Origin: UBA4292 sp964648695
GTDB taxonomy: Bacteria > Bacillota > Clostridia > Lachnospirales > Lachnospiraceae
Assembly: GCA_964648695.1 (NCBI GenBank)
Contig: CAZYLH010000008.1
Coordinates: 1 to 35,919 of the forward strand
DNA: 35,919 nucleotides
Direction: 5' to 3'
Part shown: positions 1-8,430 of the stretch, one piece after another
Layout: every line of letters begins with the position of its first letter
Numbering within the stretch: position 1 is the first letter of the stretch
Position numbers and translations under genes: made by a program
The notes under the pieces: generated by a model
Databases searched by the model: none
What the model saw: the letters and a program-made list of their open reading frames with translations, nothing else
What the model was told of the DNA's origin: nothing

Positions 1-39
1 AGTCAACTCTCATTCACCCCTGACATACGAATCAGTCAT

Positions 40-2463
40 CTATTTTTTTGTGATCTTTTTTTCGAACTTCTTATTCTGCCGCATATTACTAAAGAAGCCG
101 CCGATTGTTTTTCCAAGTCCCTTAAAAAGATGTCCATTTACAATGGTCAAGATTCCGTCAACCATCTCCATGCTCACCATTCCGCCGCTCATCTTTGCGA
201 TAGCTCTAAAAGGCATGTTATAGACGAACAGGATGTTTAGATCCGGCTTTCCGGCATCCATGCTCTTCTTTTTCATCTTCGTCAGCTGCTTATAGCCAAA
301 TCTTGCGATGGGGCTCTTAGCGTAGTACATCTGACAGATAGCGTCATTTGCGGTAAGCTCTCCGCTCCATGTTCCGTCTGGAATAGGCATCTTAAGAAGC
401 TCCTCAAATTCTACGTTGCTAACCTGTCCAATCTTGCCGGAATAATAGGAAGGCATACGGTTTGTATAGTAAGGATAACTTTCCGTTGTTCCCTCAAGAG
501 AAACTTCCGCCTCAAGACGGATATCCTGACAGCTTGCGCCTACCATAATGGTGTAGGTTCCGCCTTCCATCTCCCACTGATCCGTCCGCACGTTCCAATA
601 GCGGAATGCCTTATCATCAAACGGGATTTTTACTTCCTTAGACTCTCCTGCCTTTAAAAATACTTTCTTAAAGCCTTTAAGCTCTTTATCGGGCCTGAAG
701 ATTTTGCTGTCCTTCATTCCCACATAGACCTGTGCGACCTCTGCTCCGTCCTGTTTTCCGGTATTTGTGATGGTAAATTCCACGCCATCCTTTGTCGCTT
801 TCAGATCGCTGTACTCAAACGTTGTATAGGAAAGTCCAAAACCGAACGGATAGAGCACATCAATCTTTGCCGTATCGTAGTAACGATATCCCACATACAG
901 CGCCTCCCTGTACTCGGAATTTCTCTGCTCGCTGGGATAATACTTAAACGCCGGAGTATCCTCATATCTCCTGGGATAGGTTTCATTCAGCCTGCCGGAT
1001 GGATTCACCTTTCCGGTCACGATGTCAAGCATCGCTCCCGCTCCTGCCTGTCCGTACAGATATCCATGAATGAGTCCTTTTAGGCAGTGGTGCCAGGGCA
1101 TCTCTATCGCGGCACCTGCGCTTATGATTCCGACCACATTTTCATTTACCTTGTAGATATCCTCCAAAAGTGAGATCTGATTCTGCGGTATACGCATATG
1201 CTCACGGTCAAGACCCTCTGATTCGCTGATCTCATCAAGACCGAAGCAGTAAATTACTACATCTGCGGCGCGCGCAAGGTCAGTCGCTTCCTTAGACAAA
1301 ACTGTATCCCTTTCGCCCGTCCTCTTATATCCTCTGGATGTACCGACAAGCACCAGGTCATATTCGCCGATCAGATCTATCATCTTATCAACCTTAGTAG
1401 CATTTACCTCTGAGGAGCCTGCTCCCTGATACCTGGGCTCAAAGGCAAAGTCCCCTATCAGTGCCACATGTGTGCCGGGTTTTAGCGGAAGTATATTCTC
1501 CCTGTTCTTTAACAGCACAGCACCCTCACTTGCCGCTTTCCTTGCAAGAGCATGATGTCCTGTGCGGTCAAATTCCTTCGTATCCCTCTTAGGGTCTGCC
1601 GTGGTCTTAAATACCGCTTCTAAGAGCCTGTCCACACACGCATCCACAGCGGCTTCTTCTAACCTGCCCTCTTTTACGGCTTTTACGATCTGCCTTGCAG
1701 AATCAAGTCCCGGTGTCGGCATCTCCAGATCGGACCCGGCCGCAACGCCCTTGATATGATCATTAGAGCCACCCCAGTCAGTGATAACGATTCCGTCATA
1801 TCCCCACTCATCGCGCAGGATGTCCTTTAGCAGGTGGGTATTTTCATTGGAATATGTACCGTTTACCTGGTTGTAGCTCGTCATTATCGCATGAGCCCCT
1901 CCCTCTTTAACGGCTATCTCAAATCCGGTCAGATAGATTTCTCTAAGAGTCCTCTCATCCACCACCGCATTCATCGCCATTCTTCTAAGTTCCTGGCTGT
2001 TTACCGCAAAGTGCTTAGGACAGGCATATCTGTCTTCACTCTGGATTCCCCTGATATAGCCTGCTGCCATCTTTCCGGCAAGATAGGGATCCTCTGAAAA
2101 ATACTCGAAGTTGCGACCGCACAGAGGGCTTCTCTTTATATTAAGTCCCGGTCCTAAGAGCACATCCACGCCCAAAGCCTTTGCTTCCTCTCCAAGTGCC
2201 TTTCCGATCTCCTCTCCCAATTCAGGGTTCCAGCTGTTTGCAACCGTAGCTGCCGTGGGAAAACATGTCGCAGGCAGTGACGGATTTAATCCCAGATGAT
2301 CCCCCGTGCCTGCCTGCTTGCGAATGCCGTGCGGGCCATCGGAGCAAAATATGGAAGGGATTCCAAGCCGTTCAAAATCCCATGTCTGCCACTCTCCCTT
2401 TCCACTCAGGAGAGCCGCTTTTTCTTCTAATTTCATTTTATCAATTATTTCTTTATGTTTCAC
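40..2463 (-). CDS. Glycoside hydrolase family 3 beta-glucosidase-type enzyme, conventional domain order
   Basis: 807-residue GH3 enzyme predicted to release terminal beta-linked sugars from oligosaccharides by the retaining mechanism. No signal peptide is visible, so it is probably cytoplasmic. Order: TIM-barrel domain (about 1-280), alpha/beta sandwich (about 310-530), fibronectin-III-like domain (about 590-680), then an extension of about 110 residues ending in a Lys-rich tail. Visible motifs are KHF at 150-152, the nucleophile region VITDWGG with Asp229, and SEGLDR with Glu416 as likely acid/base. The reading frame is open further upstream, but I place the start at the GTG at 2463, because AGGAGG sits just before it and homology begins there. 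It follows the GtrA-like gene by 46 bp. The exact substrate (glucoside, xyloside or other) cannot be read from the sequence. Confidence 0.9.
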   Translation of the reverse strand: MKHKEIIDKMKLEEKAALLSGKGEWQTWDFERLGIPSIFCSDGPHGIRKQAGTGDHLGLNPSLPATCFPTAATVANSWNPELGEEIGKALGEEAKALGVDVLLGPGLNIKRSPLCGRNFEYFSEDPYLAGKMAAGYIRGIQSEDRYACPKHFAVNSQELRRMAMNAVVDERTLREIYLTGFEIAVKEGGAHAIMTSYNQVNGTYSNENTHLLKDILRDEWGYDGIVITDWGGSNDHIKGVAAGSDLEMPTPGLDSARQIVKAVKEGRLEEAAVDACVDRLLEAVFKTTADPKRDTKEFDRTGHHALARKAASEGAVLLKNRENILPLKPGTHVALIGDFAFEPRYQGAGSSEVNATKVDKMIDLIGEYDLVLVGTSRGYKRTGERDTVLSKEATDLARAADVVIYCFGLDEISESEGLDREHMRIPQNQISLLEDIYKVNENVVGIISAGAAIEMPWHHCLKGLIHGYLYGQAGAGAMLDIVTGKVNPSGRLNETYPRRYEDTPAFKYYPSEQRNSEYREALYVGYRYYDTAKIDVLYPFGFGLSYTTFEYSDLKATKDGVEFTITNTGKQDGAEVAQVYVGMKDSKIFRPDKELKGFKKVFLKAGESKEVKIPFDDKAFRYWNVRTDQWEMEGGTYTIMVGASCQDIRLEAEVSLEGTTESYPYYTNRMPSYYSGKIGQVSNVEFEELLKMPIPDGTWSGELTANDAICQMYYAKSPIARFGYKQLTKMKKKSMDAGKPDLNILFVYNMPFRAIAKMSGGMVSMEMVDGILTIVNGHLFKGLGKTIGGFFSNMRQNKKFEKKITKK

Positions 2464-2509
2464 AACAATCCTCCTGTTCTGCAATCCCGCTTCATATTCG
2501 CGCTGTTTC

Positions 2510-3127
2510 TTATTTCTGCTCTTTCTTCTCAGGCTCGCCCTCCGGGAAGATGATCTTAAATACAAAGAAGAATATGAACATGGATACGCCGCCTGTGATA
2601 AACGTTACAAGCAGGTTATAGATTGCCAGCGGAACATACTGCTGTGCGATGGGCATCCACAGGTTATTAACACCGTTGCAGATCAAGGAGATAGCAACCC
2701 ATGCGATAAAATACCACATTGCCTGGTATACCGGATTGCCTTTGCTCTTAAAGGTAATGTTCCTCTGCAGAGGGAAGTTGATACACTGCGCAAGGAATGA
2801 ACCTGTCTCGTAGCTGATAAAGTATCCGAGTCCTCCTCCGATCACAACTGCGCCGGTTGCATCTGTAAGCACTTCATATCCAAGAAGGCTCCATGTAAAC
2901 TGCACGCCAAAGATTTCCATCTCTACCTGCGGCCACATAAATTCCGTACCTGCAAGTCCTTCGCCGAGAATGTATGGCATTATGGTAAATACAAGATACT
3001 GGAAGATCGTAACGCCCATACTGAATACAAAGAAATAAAAAATCTGATATACCCATTTTGACAGTTTTGGATGTGCACTCTCAAAACTGGTCCACTTATC
3101 CATCCACCAATCTTTTAAATTGCTCAT
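2510..3127 (-). CDS. GtrA-family membrane protein
   Basis: 205-residue polytopic membrane protein of the GtrA-like family. Members move or help flip polyprenyl-phosphate-linked sugars, or serve in cell-surface glycan synthesis. About four hydrophobic segments are visible: near 22-48, 78-105, 130-150 and 165-192. The family-typical NFPLQRNITF motif lies between the second and third. The tail is charged (EGEPEKKEQK). I chose the ATG at 3127, preceded by GGAGG at good spacing, over an upstream in-frame ATG without one. It lies between two GH3 genes, which suggests a role in glycan handling. A strong terminator lies immediately upstream, so its expression depends on read-through or an unseen promoter. 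The family is clear; the substrate is unknown. Confidence 0.8.
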   Translation of the reverse strand: MSNLKDWWMDKWTSFESAHPKLSKWVYQIFYFFVFSMGVTIFQYLVFTIMPYILGEGLAGTEFMWPQVEMEIFGVQFTWSLLGYEVLTDATGAVVIGGGLGYFISYETGSFLAQCINFPLQRNITFKSKGNPVYQAMWYFIAWVAISLICNGVNNLWMPIAQQYVPLAIYNLLVTFITGGVSMFIFFFVFKIIFPEGEPEKKEQK

Positions 3128-3148
3128 AACAACCTCCGTTTCTTTGTT

Positions 3149-3184
3149 AAAAAAGGGCGCCAAGCCGAACACGTGCTGGCGCCC
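3149..3184 (-). terminator. Intrinsic terminator after the permuted GH3 gene
   Basis: Read on the minus strand, an 8-bp perfect GC-rich stem (GGGCGCCA pairing with TGGCGCCC, 14-nt loop) is followed by six T residues. It lies 22 bp downstream of the permuted GH3 stop codon and 21 bp upstream of the GtrA-like start. Confidence 0.85.
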
Positions 3185-3205
3185 CCGAAAGTCACTAGTT
3201 ACTCG

Positions 3206-6076
3206 TTACTCTGAAGCTTCTTTAGATCTCTTGAGATATTTTTTAATTGTAACACCTTCAAGAAGGAGAACAACTGCTGCACAGACAACGTCAATCGCAA
3301 TTGCTGCCATCTGCCAAGTTGCCAATCCTGTTTCAACCTCGGTAGCGTATGCACGGCTGTTTACAACTGTGTAAAGGATGTTCTTGGTTGCCTGACGCAT
3401 AGCCAGAACACTTGTTGCACTTGTCGTGTCTACCAGGTGGTTGGTATCGGTATCGTAAGCAACTAACATACAGTCTGTACCATTGCGGATAGCCTGGTCA
3501 GAATTCATGTAGCCGTATACTCCGAAGTAGTCCGTGAGCACAAATCCCTGGAAGCCCCACTCATCACGGAGCACTGACTGACAGAGTGCACTGTATCCAC
3601 CTGCCCAAGTTGTTCCGATGTAGTTGAAGGAAGACATTACGGCACCTGCGCCTCCGTCCTTAATAGCGATCTCGAACGCCTTAAGGTAGATTTCACGGAT
3701 AGCCTGCTCATTTGACCATGTACACAGCATGCTGGTTCTGTTGGTCTCCTGATCATTTAGAGCAAAATGCTTAACGTAAGCATATACACCATACTCTGCT
3801 GCGCCCTGGATAGCAGCGGCAGCGATCATACCGGAGAGAACTCCATCCTCAGAGTAATACTCGAAATTACGTCCAGCAAAAGCGGAACGATGGATATTCA
3901 TAGCCGGTGCGTACCATCCGGAAACGCCCATCTCGTCAGCCATCTTACCGATGCTCTCGCCGAATTCCTTAGCAAGCTCCTGATTCCAAGTACTTGCGAT
4001 CATAACTGCTGAAGGGAATCCTACGGAGCCTTCGCCTGAGAAGTTGTTGTTGATGGAAGCCGGTCCGTCGCAGTCGATTGTCTGAACCTTGCCAATGCTT
4101 TCGATAGCTACGGTCTGATATCCGCCAAGAGCGATGAGCTCATCCATCTCGTCCACTGTAAGCTGATCCAAAAGATCATCCCACAGCTCATCGTCATAAT
4201 CCAAGCCTCTTAAATCTGCCAGCTCAAGGCCGTTGTCCGCGCCTGTTGTCGGCATCTCATCATCGTCGTTGTTGTACTCATACGGATCATAATTTCCGTT
4301 GTTGAGGAAAGCCTCCTTCTGCTCATCCGTCATGGAGTAGGTAGTAGGAGCTGCTGTTGCCTCCTCATAGTTTGCAAATCCGTCCGCTCTGGAGAGATAA
4401 GTAACCTCACCCTCTGCGTCTTCAAACTGATTTGTTGCTGCTGTCTCGTCAGAAGAACGAGCATTGTCCTCGTCATATACGATCGTCTCATCCAAAGTGT
4501 AGGTCTGAGAATCGATTATATTATGAGAGTCAGAATTGATGCTGATGATATAGTCGCCTTCCTCGAGTACGTAAGCTTCTGCGTCCTGATAATCATAGGA
4601 AGCCATGTCCTCAATATCAAAGCTAATCGTGATAGTCTGGGACTCACCCGGATCTAACAGATCAGTCTTATCAAAGGTGATCAGGTTAGCTGTTGCCTTC
4701 TCAATTCCGCCGTTTGTATACGGAGGATTGTAGTAAACCTGAACCACATCCTTTCCGGCTACATCACCGGTATTTGTCACTGTTACAGTAAAGGTTATGG
4801 TTCCGTCAGATACTGTGATCTCACTCATCTCCTGAGTGAAGGTCGTGTAGGAAAGTCCATAACCGAAGGGGTAAACCACTGCTTCATCATAGTCGATCAG
4901 CCCTTCGTATGCAGCTGTCTCCCAGAAGCGATAGCCTACATAAATGCCTTCTACGTAGTTTACAAAGCTTACGGAAATAACTTCCTCTGTACCACTAAAT
5001 CCAACCTGAGTCATATCGAACTCTTCTGTGTTGTCATAGAAGAAGCTACCAAAGTTATTCCATGTAGGAGTTGCTGTCAGATCTGCTACGAATGTATCGC
5101 TTGTCTTACCGGAGGGATTAACCTCGCCGCTTATGATCTGTCCAAGTGCGTTAAATCCGGACTGACCTGTACCGGGGCACCAGATTGCTCCCTTGATCTG
5201 CTCGTACTCGTTGATGAAATCAAGTTCCATCGCATTTGCGCCGTTGTAGATAACAATGACATTATCGAAGTTCTCGCATACCATCTCGAGCATATCTCTC
5301 TCGGTCTGGCTAAGCTGCAGATAGTGCTCGCCTGCCTCAAAATCTTCGTACTCGTCTGAATTATTTGTATAGGTTACCTGGCTAACATCTGTGGGAAGGT
5401 CAGCGCCCTCACCACCAACACGTGTGATAACAACAAGTGCTACATCGGAGAAAGCCTTTGCATTCTCAATGAGCTCATCGCTGTAGGTATCAACGGGCGG
5501 TTCAGGAAGCGTCCAATCCTGGCTCCACATTCCAACCGTAGGACGCTCGGACTGGTATTCCGTATAGAAATCTGAAAGCTCTGTGTTAAGTTCAAAGCCT
5601 GCATTCTCCAGACCCTGAAGAAGTGTCACTGTATCGTAAGCATCATTTAAGGAACCTGAACCCGTTCCGCCGTAGCAGGGGTTCGTGGATGCCCATCCAA
5701 ATACGTTTAACGTAGTGGTATCTGACAGTGGCAGGATATTGTCCTCATTCTTTAAAAGAACGATACCCTCTGCTGCAATCTCCTCTACCAGCTCCATAGC
5801 CTCAGCAGCGGTTTCCTCGCTGATGCTACCATCATCTGTCGCCAGTGAAAGAATGCTGCTCATCGGTCCGAAGCATATCATGTTTGCCACAATGGCAAGC
5901 GCAAGTAGGATTGCGATACCTGCCTCTGCGCGAACCAGTTTTCTTACGGTCTTATTCAGTTTAAATGCTGCGATGATCACGATAAGTGCGATCACGAAAA
6001 CCACTGCAAAACCGATCAGATATGGCTTTAGCGTATTTAGCACAGATATGACGTCCGCTAGGTTAAGCTCTAACAT
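3206..6076 (-). CDS. Membrane-anchored GH3 glycosidase with swapped (permuted) domain order
   Basis: 956 residues. Two N-terminal membrane segments (about 19-38 and 52-71) are joined by a Lys/Arg-rich loop. Next comes the GH3 alpha/beta sandwich (about 95-330, with TRVGGEGAD and likely acid/base Glu223), then an Fn3-like domain (about 375-520), an acidic linker, and only then the TIM-barrel (about 610-900, KHFALND and FVLTDYFG with nucleophile Asp849). A third membrane segment (about 923-944) and a KKYLKRSK tail end the protein. The positive-inside rule places the catalytic part outside the cell, held at both ends. Permuted GH3 enzymes are known from rumen bacteria such as Ruminococcus albus and Butyrivibrio. 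Both catalytic residues are present, so activity is likely; the substrate is unknown. The start at 6076 has an AGGAGGAG site. Confidence 0.9.
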   Translation of the reverse strand: MLELNLADVISVLNTLKPYLIGFAVVFVIALIVIIAAFKLNKTVRKLVRAEAGIAILLALAIVANMICFGPMSSILSLATDDGSISEETAAEAMELVEEIAAEGIVLLKNEDNILPLSDTTTLNVFGWASTNPCYGGTGSGSLNDAYDTVTLLQGLENAGFELNTELSDFYTEYQSERPTVGMWSQDWTLPEPPVDTYSDELIENAKAFSDVALVVITRVGGEGADLPTDVSQVTYTNNSDEYEDFEAGEHYLQLSQTERDMLEMVCENFDNVIVIYNGANAMELDFINEYEQIKGAIWCPGTGQSGFNALGQIISGEVNPSGKTSDTFVADLTATPTWNNFGSFFYDNTEEFDMTQVGFSGTEEVISVSFVNYVEGIYVGYRFWETAAYEGLIDYDEAVVYPFGYGLSYTTFTQEMSEITVSDGTITFTVTVTNTGDVAGKDVVQVYYNPPYTNGGIEKATANLITFDKTDLLDPGESQTITISFDIEDMASYDYQDAEAYVLEEGDYIISINSDSHNIIDSQTYTLDETIVYDEDNARSSDETAATNQFEDAEGEVTYLSRADGFANYEEATAAPTTYSMTDEQKEAFLNNGNYDPYEYNNDDDEMPTTGADNGLELADLRGLDYDDELWDDLLDQLTVDEMDELIALGGYQTVAIESIGKVQTIDCDGPASINNNFSGEGSVGFPSAVMIASTWNQELAKEFGESIGKMADEMGVSGWYAPAMNIHRSAFAGRNFEYYSEDGVLSGMIAAAAIQGAAEYGVYAYVKHFALNDQETNRTSMLCTWSNEQAIREIYLKAFEIAIKDGGAGAVMSSFNYIGTTWAGGYSALCQSVLRDEWGFQGFVLTDYFGVYGYMNSDQAIRNGTDCMLVAYDTDTNHLVDTTSATSVLAMRQATKNILYTVVNSRAYATEVETGLATWQMAAIAIDVVCAAVVLLLEGVTIKKYLKRSKEASE

Positions 6077-6105
6077 AATAAATTCTCCTCCTCTTTCTAT
6101 TTTTT

Positions 6106-6133
6106 GACGGTTCGCCGCGCGGTTCTCCCCGTC
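6106..6133 (-). other. Hairpin in the leader of the permuted GH3 gene
   Basis: GACGG and CCGTC enclose a self-complementary CCGCGCGG core in an otherwise AT-rich leader, between the candidate promoter and the ribosome binding site. No T-run follows, so it is not a terminator. It may stabilise the mRNA or control translation. Confidence 0.35.
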
Positions 6134-6144
6134 ATCATGGCTTA

Positions 6145-6173
6145 TTTATACCACGAATTAACCTCATTTTCAC
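6145..6173 (-). promoter_or_regulatory. Candidate promoter of the permuted GH3 gene
   Basis: On the minus strand, GTGAAA (-35, 4 of 6 matches) lies 17 bp before TATAAA (-10, 5 of 6). A TG dinucleotide gives an extended -10. The predicted leader is about 60 nt. Confidence 0.5.
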
Positions 6174-6202
6174 AGTCCATTCACCAATTGTTCATTTTCC
6201 GC

Positions 6203-6231
6203 ACAAACTGTTGTATAACCTGTACACAAAC
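6203..6231 (-). promoter_or_regulatory. Candidate regulator-binding region upstream of the permuted GH3 promoter
   Basis: Two copies of GTTTGTG (minus strand) start 23 bp apart, and the proximal copy extends to ACAGTTTGT, which fits the LytTR half-site consensus. An interrupted palindrome, TTGTnTA-N5-TAnACAA at 6211-6229, overlaps it. The neighbouring two-component pair contains a LytTR DNA-binding domain, so this could be its target. That link is inference. Confidence 0.3.
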
Positions 6232-6237
6232 AACAAA

Positions 6238-6283
6238 AATGCATATGCAGGATTGTGCACTTTGCTAATTCCACATATGCATT
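6238..6283 (-). terminator. Putative terminator after the histidine kinase gene
   Basis: Perfect 10-bp inverted repeat (AATGCATATG with CATATGCATT) followed on the minus strand by TTTGTTGTTT. It lies 11 bp after the kinase stop codon. The stem is AT-rich and the loop is 26 nt, so it is a weaker terminator than the others here. Confidence 0.5.
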
Positions 6284-6294
6284 GACTTTTTTTC

Positions 6295-7626
6295 TTAATT
6301 TGTCCCCATATCCATGGGAATCAGGATCCTAAGACTGAACCAGTGATCTTTTACGTCAATCTGTATCTCACCTTTATATTTGTGAACCGTATACCTAAGA
6401 CTCTTTAAACCATACCCGTGCATGCTTCCCTTCTTGCTTGTAACCGGAAGCCCTTTGTCAAAACGGATGTCTCCCTCATAATAATTTTCAAACCGTATGA
6501 TAAGAAAGCTCTTTTCCATAAATGCGTCCACATGGATCATCCGTTTGCTGTAATCCTGTATTTTAAGCTCACACTCAATGGCATTGTCCAGCGCATTGCC
6601 AAAGATTGAACAGATATCCATAACGTCCATGGAGTCAAACAGTTTTCCATCTATCACGCATGTCATATCGATCTTATGCTGCATGCATCGCAGATTTTTA
6701 CTGGTGAGCAGCGTATCAAGCACCTGATTTCCGGTTTTGCTAAACGCCTCGTAATCCTGTATCTCGTGTTCTAATTTATCAAGATATTCGCTGTAGCGCT
6801 GCGGGGCGTTTTCCTCAGCCTTAAGCGCAATGATATGATTCTTAAGGTCATGGTAACGATAGTTTATCAGCTCCTCCATTCTCTGCGCGTGCTTATACTG
6901 CTCATACTGGCTGTTTAGGATTGTCTGGATCATCTCCAGCTCACGCTTCATCCTTGCCGCTTTCCACTGTGACGGGTAGGCATAAAGAAGCGCCAGCCCT
7001 CCCAGATCCACTAAGGTCCTGATGTTAAATATCTCCATACGATCTCTTCCGGCAAACGGCAAATTAAGCGTCAAAAATCCCAGATTACTGAAAGTAAATA
7101 TAAGCACAGCTGAGACAACCACAAGAAGCGTCTCTCTTATAGAAACTGTCGCTTCTTCCGGCGAGAAAACACTCTTATTAAGCTTAAATATGATGAGAAA
7201 CAGCGGGATAAACACCAGCGCGATTGTCGCTATTCTCCACAAAAACACTCCCTGTGAAAAAAAATCCTCGATATAACACCAGATCTGCCATGAAAACGAT
7301 GCTCCAAACTCCGCGGTGATAAACGCGCCTGCACATGCACATATCACGACATTTTTCTGCACATCCGTACAGATCCTAAGATAAGAGTACATGAGAAGAA
7401 CAGCGCCAAGCATACACAAAATCCAAAGTAAGTCCTCCAAATCATCGGTCAGGACCATATATACGCTTTGCACAGCCAAAAAAAACAGACTGACAGCCGC
7501 GCAGTGCGCCTTACTCATCTTTGATCTCATGTTAAGGATGCATACAAAGCACGCCAGCCATTCAGCAAATGCTGTGAGTATCCGGGGGATGTCCGGCAGA
7601 TAATTTACCCACGCTGTTGTCGTCAT
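6295..7626 (-). CDS. GHKL-type sensor histidine kinase (AgrC/HPK10-like)
   Basis: 443-residue membrane sensor kinase. The N-terminal half carries about six hydrophobic segments (between residues 10 and 220) with no large extracellular domain, as in AgrC-type peptide or cell-envelope sensors. A short helical region leads to YRYHDLKNH with phosphoacceptor His259. The ATPase domain follows, with an N box (GNALDNAIE, about 343-351) and a G box (HGYGLKSL, about 403-410). The start overlaps the stop of the response regulator gene by 4 bp (ATGA), so the two are translationally coupled and presumably partners. No signal-peptide gene such as agrD is visible nearby. The ligand is unknown. Confidence 0.9.
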   Translation of the reverse strand: MTTTAWVNYLPDIPRILTAFAEWLACFVCILNMRSKMSKAHCAAVSLFFLAVQSVYMVLTDDLEDLLWILCMLGAVLLMYSYLRICTDVQKNVVICACAGAFITAEFGASFSWQIWCYIEDFFSQGVFLWRIATIALVFIPLFLIIFKLNKSVFSPEEATVSIRETLLVVVSAVLIFTFSNLGFLTLNLPFAGRDRMEIFNIRTLVDLGGLALLYAYPSQWKAARMKRELEMIQTILNSQYEQYKHAQRMEELINYRYHDLKNHIIALKAEENAPQRYSEYLDKLEHEIQDYEAFSKTGNQVLDTLLTSKNLRCMQHKIDMTCVIDGKLFDSMDVMDICSIFGNALDNAIECELKIQDYSKRMIHVDAFMEKSFLIIRFENYYEGDIRFDKGLPVTSKKGSMHGYGLKSLRYTVHKYKGEIQIDVKDHWFSLRILIPMDMGTN

Positions 7627-8330
7627 GACCTCTCCCCCCAGTATCTTGTAAGCTCCTGCATAAATGGTTTCATGCGCGGACGGCTGATCAAAAGGTTCTC
7701 TCCGTGAACAACCGCATATTTGTCCTTCACTCCGTCTACATGCTCCATATTAACCAGATAACATTTATTGATCTTTACAAACTCCATTTTTTCCATCTCC
7801 GGCTCCACGGATTTTAACGTAGCCGAAGAGATGGCACACCCCTGCGCCGTGTGATATATCAGGTTGTGTCCCTCGCTCTCTATGTAGTAAATATCAGAGA
7901 TAGCCATCCTCATCACACCGCCCTTAATAGCTATTGTAAGCCATTTTTCACTGCGCTTTTTTAATTTTTTTATCGCCCGCCCAAGCTTTTGTGAAAACGT
8001 AAAATATGGTACCGGCTTTAATATATAATCCAGCGCGCCGACCTCATATCCTTTGATGGCATACTGCGGAGAGTTTGTGATAAAAATAATAAAGACTGAA
8101 GAATCTACTTCACGTATCTCCTCAGCCGCTGTCATCCCGTCAACAAAATTCATTTCGATATCCATCAAAATGATGTCAAACTGCGCGCGATAAGACGCGG
8201 CAATTTCATCCCCGTCATGATAGACCGTAACCTCGATCTGCTCTCCGGATTCCTGCTTATATTTCTCCAGATATTTCTCTAGCACAGAGATATAACTTTC
8301 TTCATCTTCAACGATCGCTATTCTCAACAT
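7623..8330 (-). CDS. LytTR-family response regulator
   Basis: 235-residue response regulator of the AgrA/LytR type. The receiver domain (1-120) has acidic Asp9/Glu10, phospho-acceptor Asp57 in ILMDIEM, and the conserved Lys in DYILKPV. A LytTR DNA-binding domain (about 135-232) includes YYIESEGHNLIYH and the KINKCYLVNMEHV segment. I chose the ATG at 8330, preceded by AGAGGA, giving the normal beginning MLRIAIVEDE; the frame is open 11 codons further upstream. It forms an operon with the histidine kinase. It probably controls genes through tandem LytTR repeats; a candidate repeat lies upstream of the permuted GH3 gene. Confidence 0.92.
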   Translation of the reverse strand: MLRIAIVEDEESYISVLEKYLEKYKQESGEQIEVTVYHDGDEIAASYRAQFDIILMDIEMNFVDGMTAAEEIREVDSSVFIIFITNSPQYAIKGYEVGALDYILKPVPYFTFSQKLGRAIKKLKKRSEKWLTIAIKGGVMRMAISDIYYIESEGHNLIYHTAQGCAISSATLKSVEPEMEKMEFVKINKCYLVNMEHVDGVKDKYAVVHGENLLISRPRMKPFMQELTRYWGERS

Positions 8331-8342
8331 GACTATTCCTCT

Positions 8343-8374
8343 AGAAAAATAGGGGTGAAACACCTCTCACCCCC
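8343..8374 (-). terminator. Putative terminator or attenuator upstream of the response regulator gene
   Basis: Minus-strand GGGGTGA and TCACCCC form a 7-bp stem with an 8-nt loop, followed by TATTTTTCT. It lies between the Ig-like protein gene and the response regulator, ending about 13 nt before the regulator's start codon. It could terminate the efp transcript or attenuate the two-component operon. Confidence 0.5.
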
Positions 8375-8430
8375 GGTCTAACTTGATTAATTACTGCAAC
8401 GGTACACATCCGCCCATCACTGATTAGAGC

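Noticed and set aside
2464..2565. N-terminal extension of the conventional GH3 enzyme
   Set aside because: The extra 34 residues are Arg/Ser-rich, overlap the GtrA-like gene and lie upstream of the ribosome binding site, which supports the GTG at 2463.
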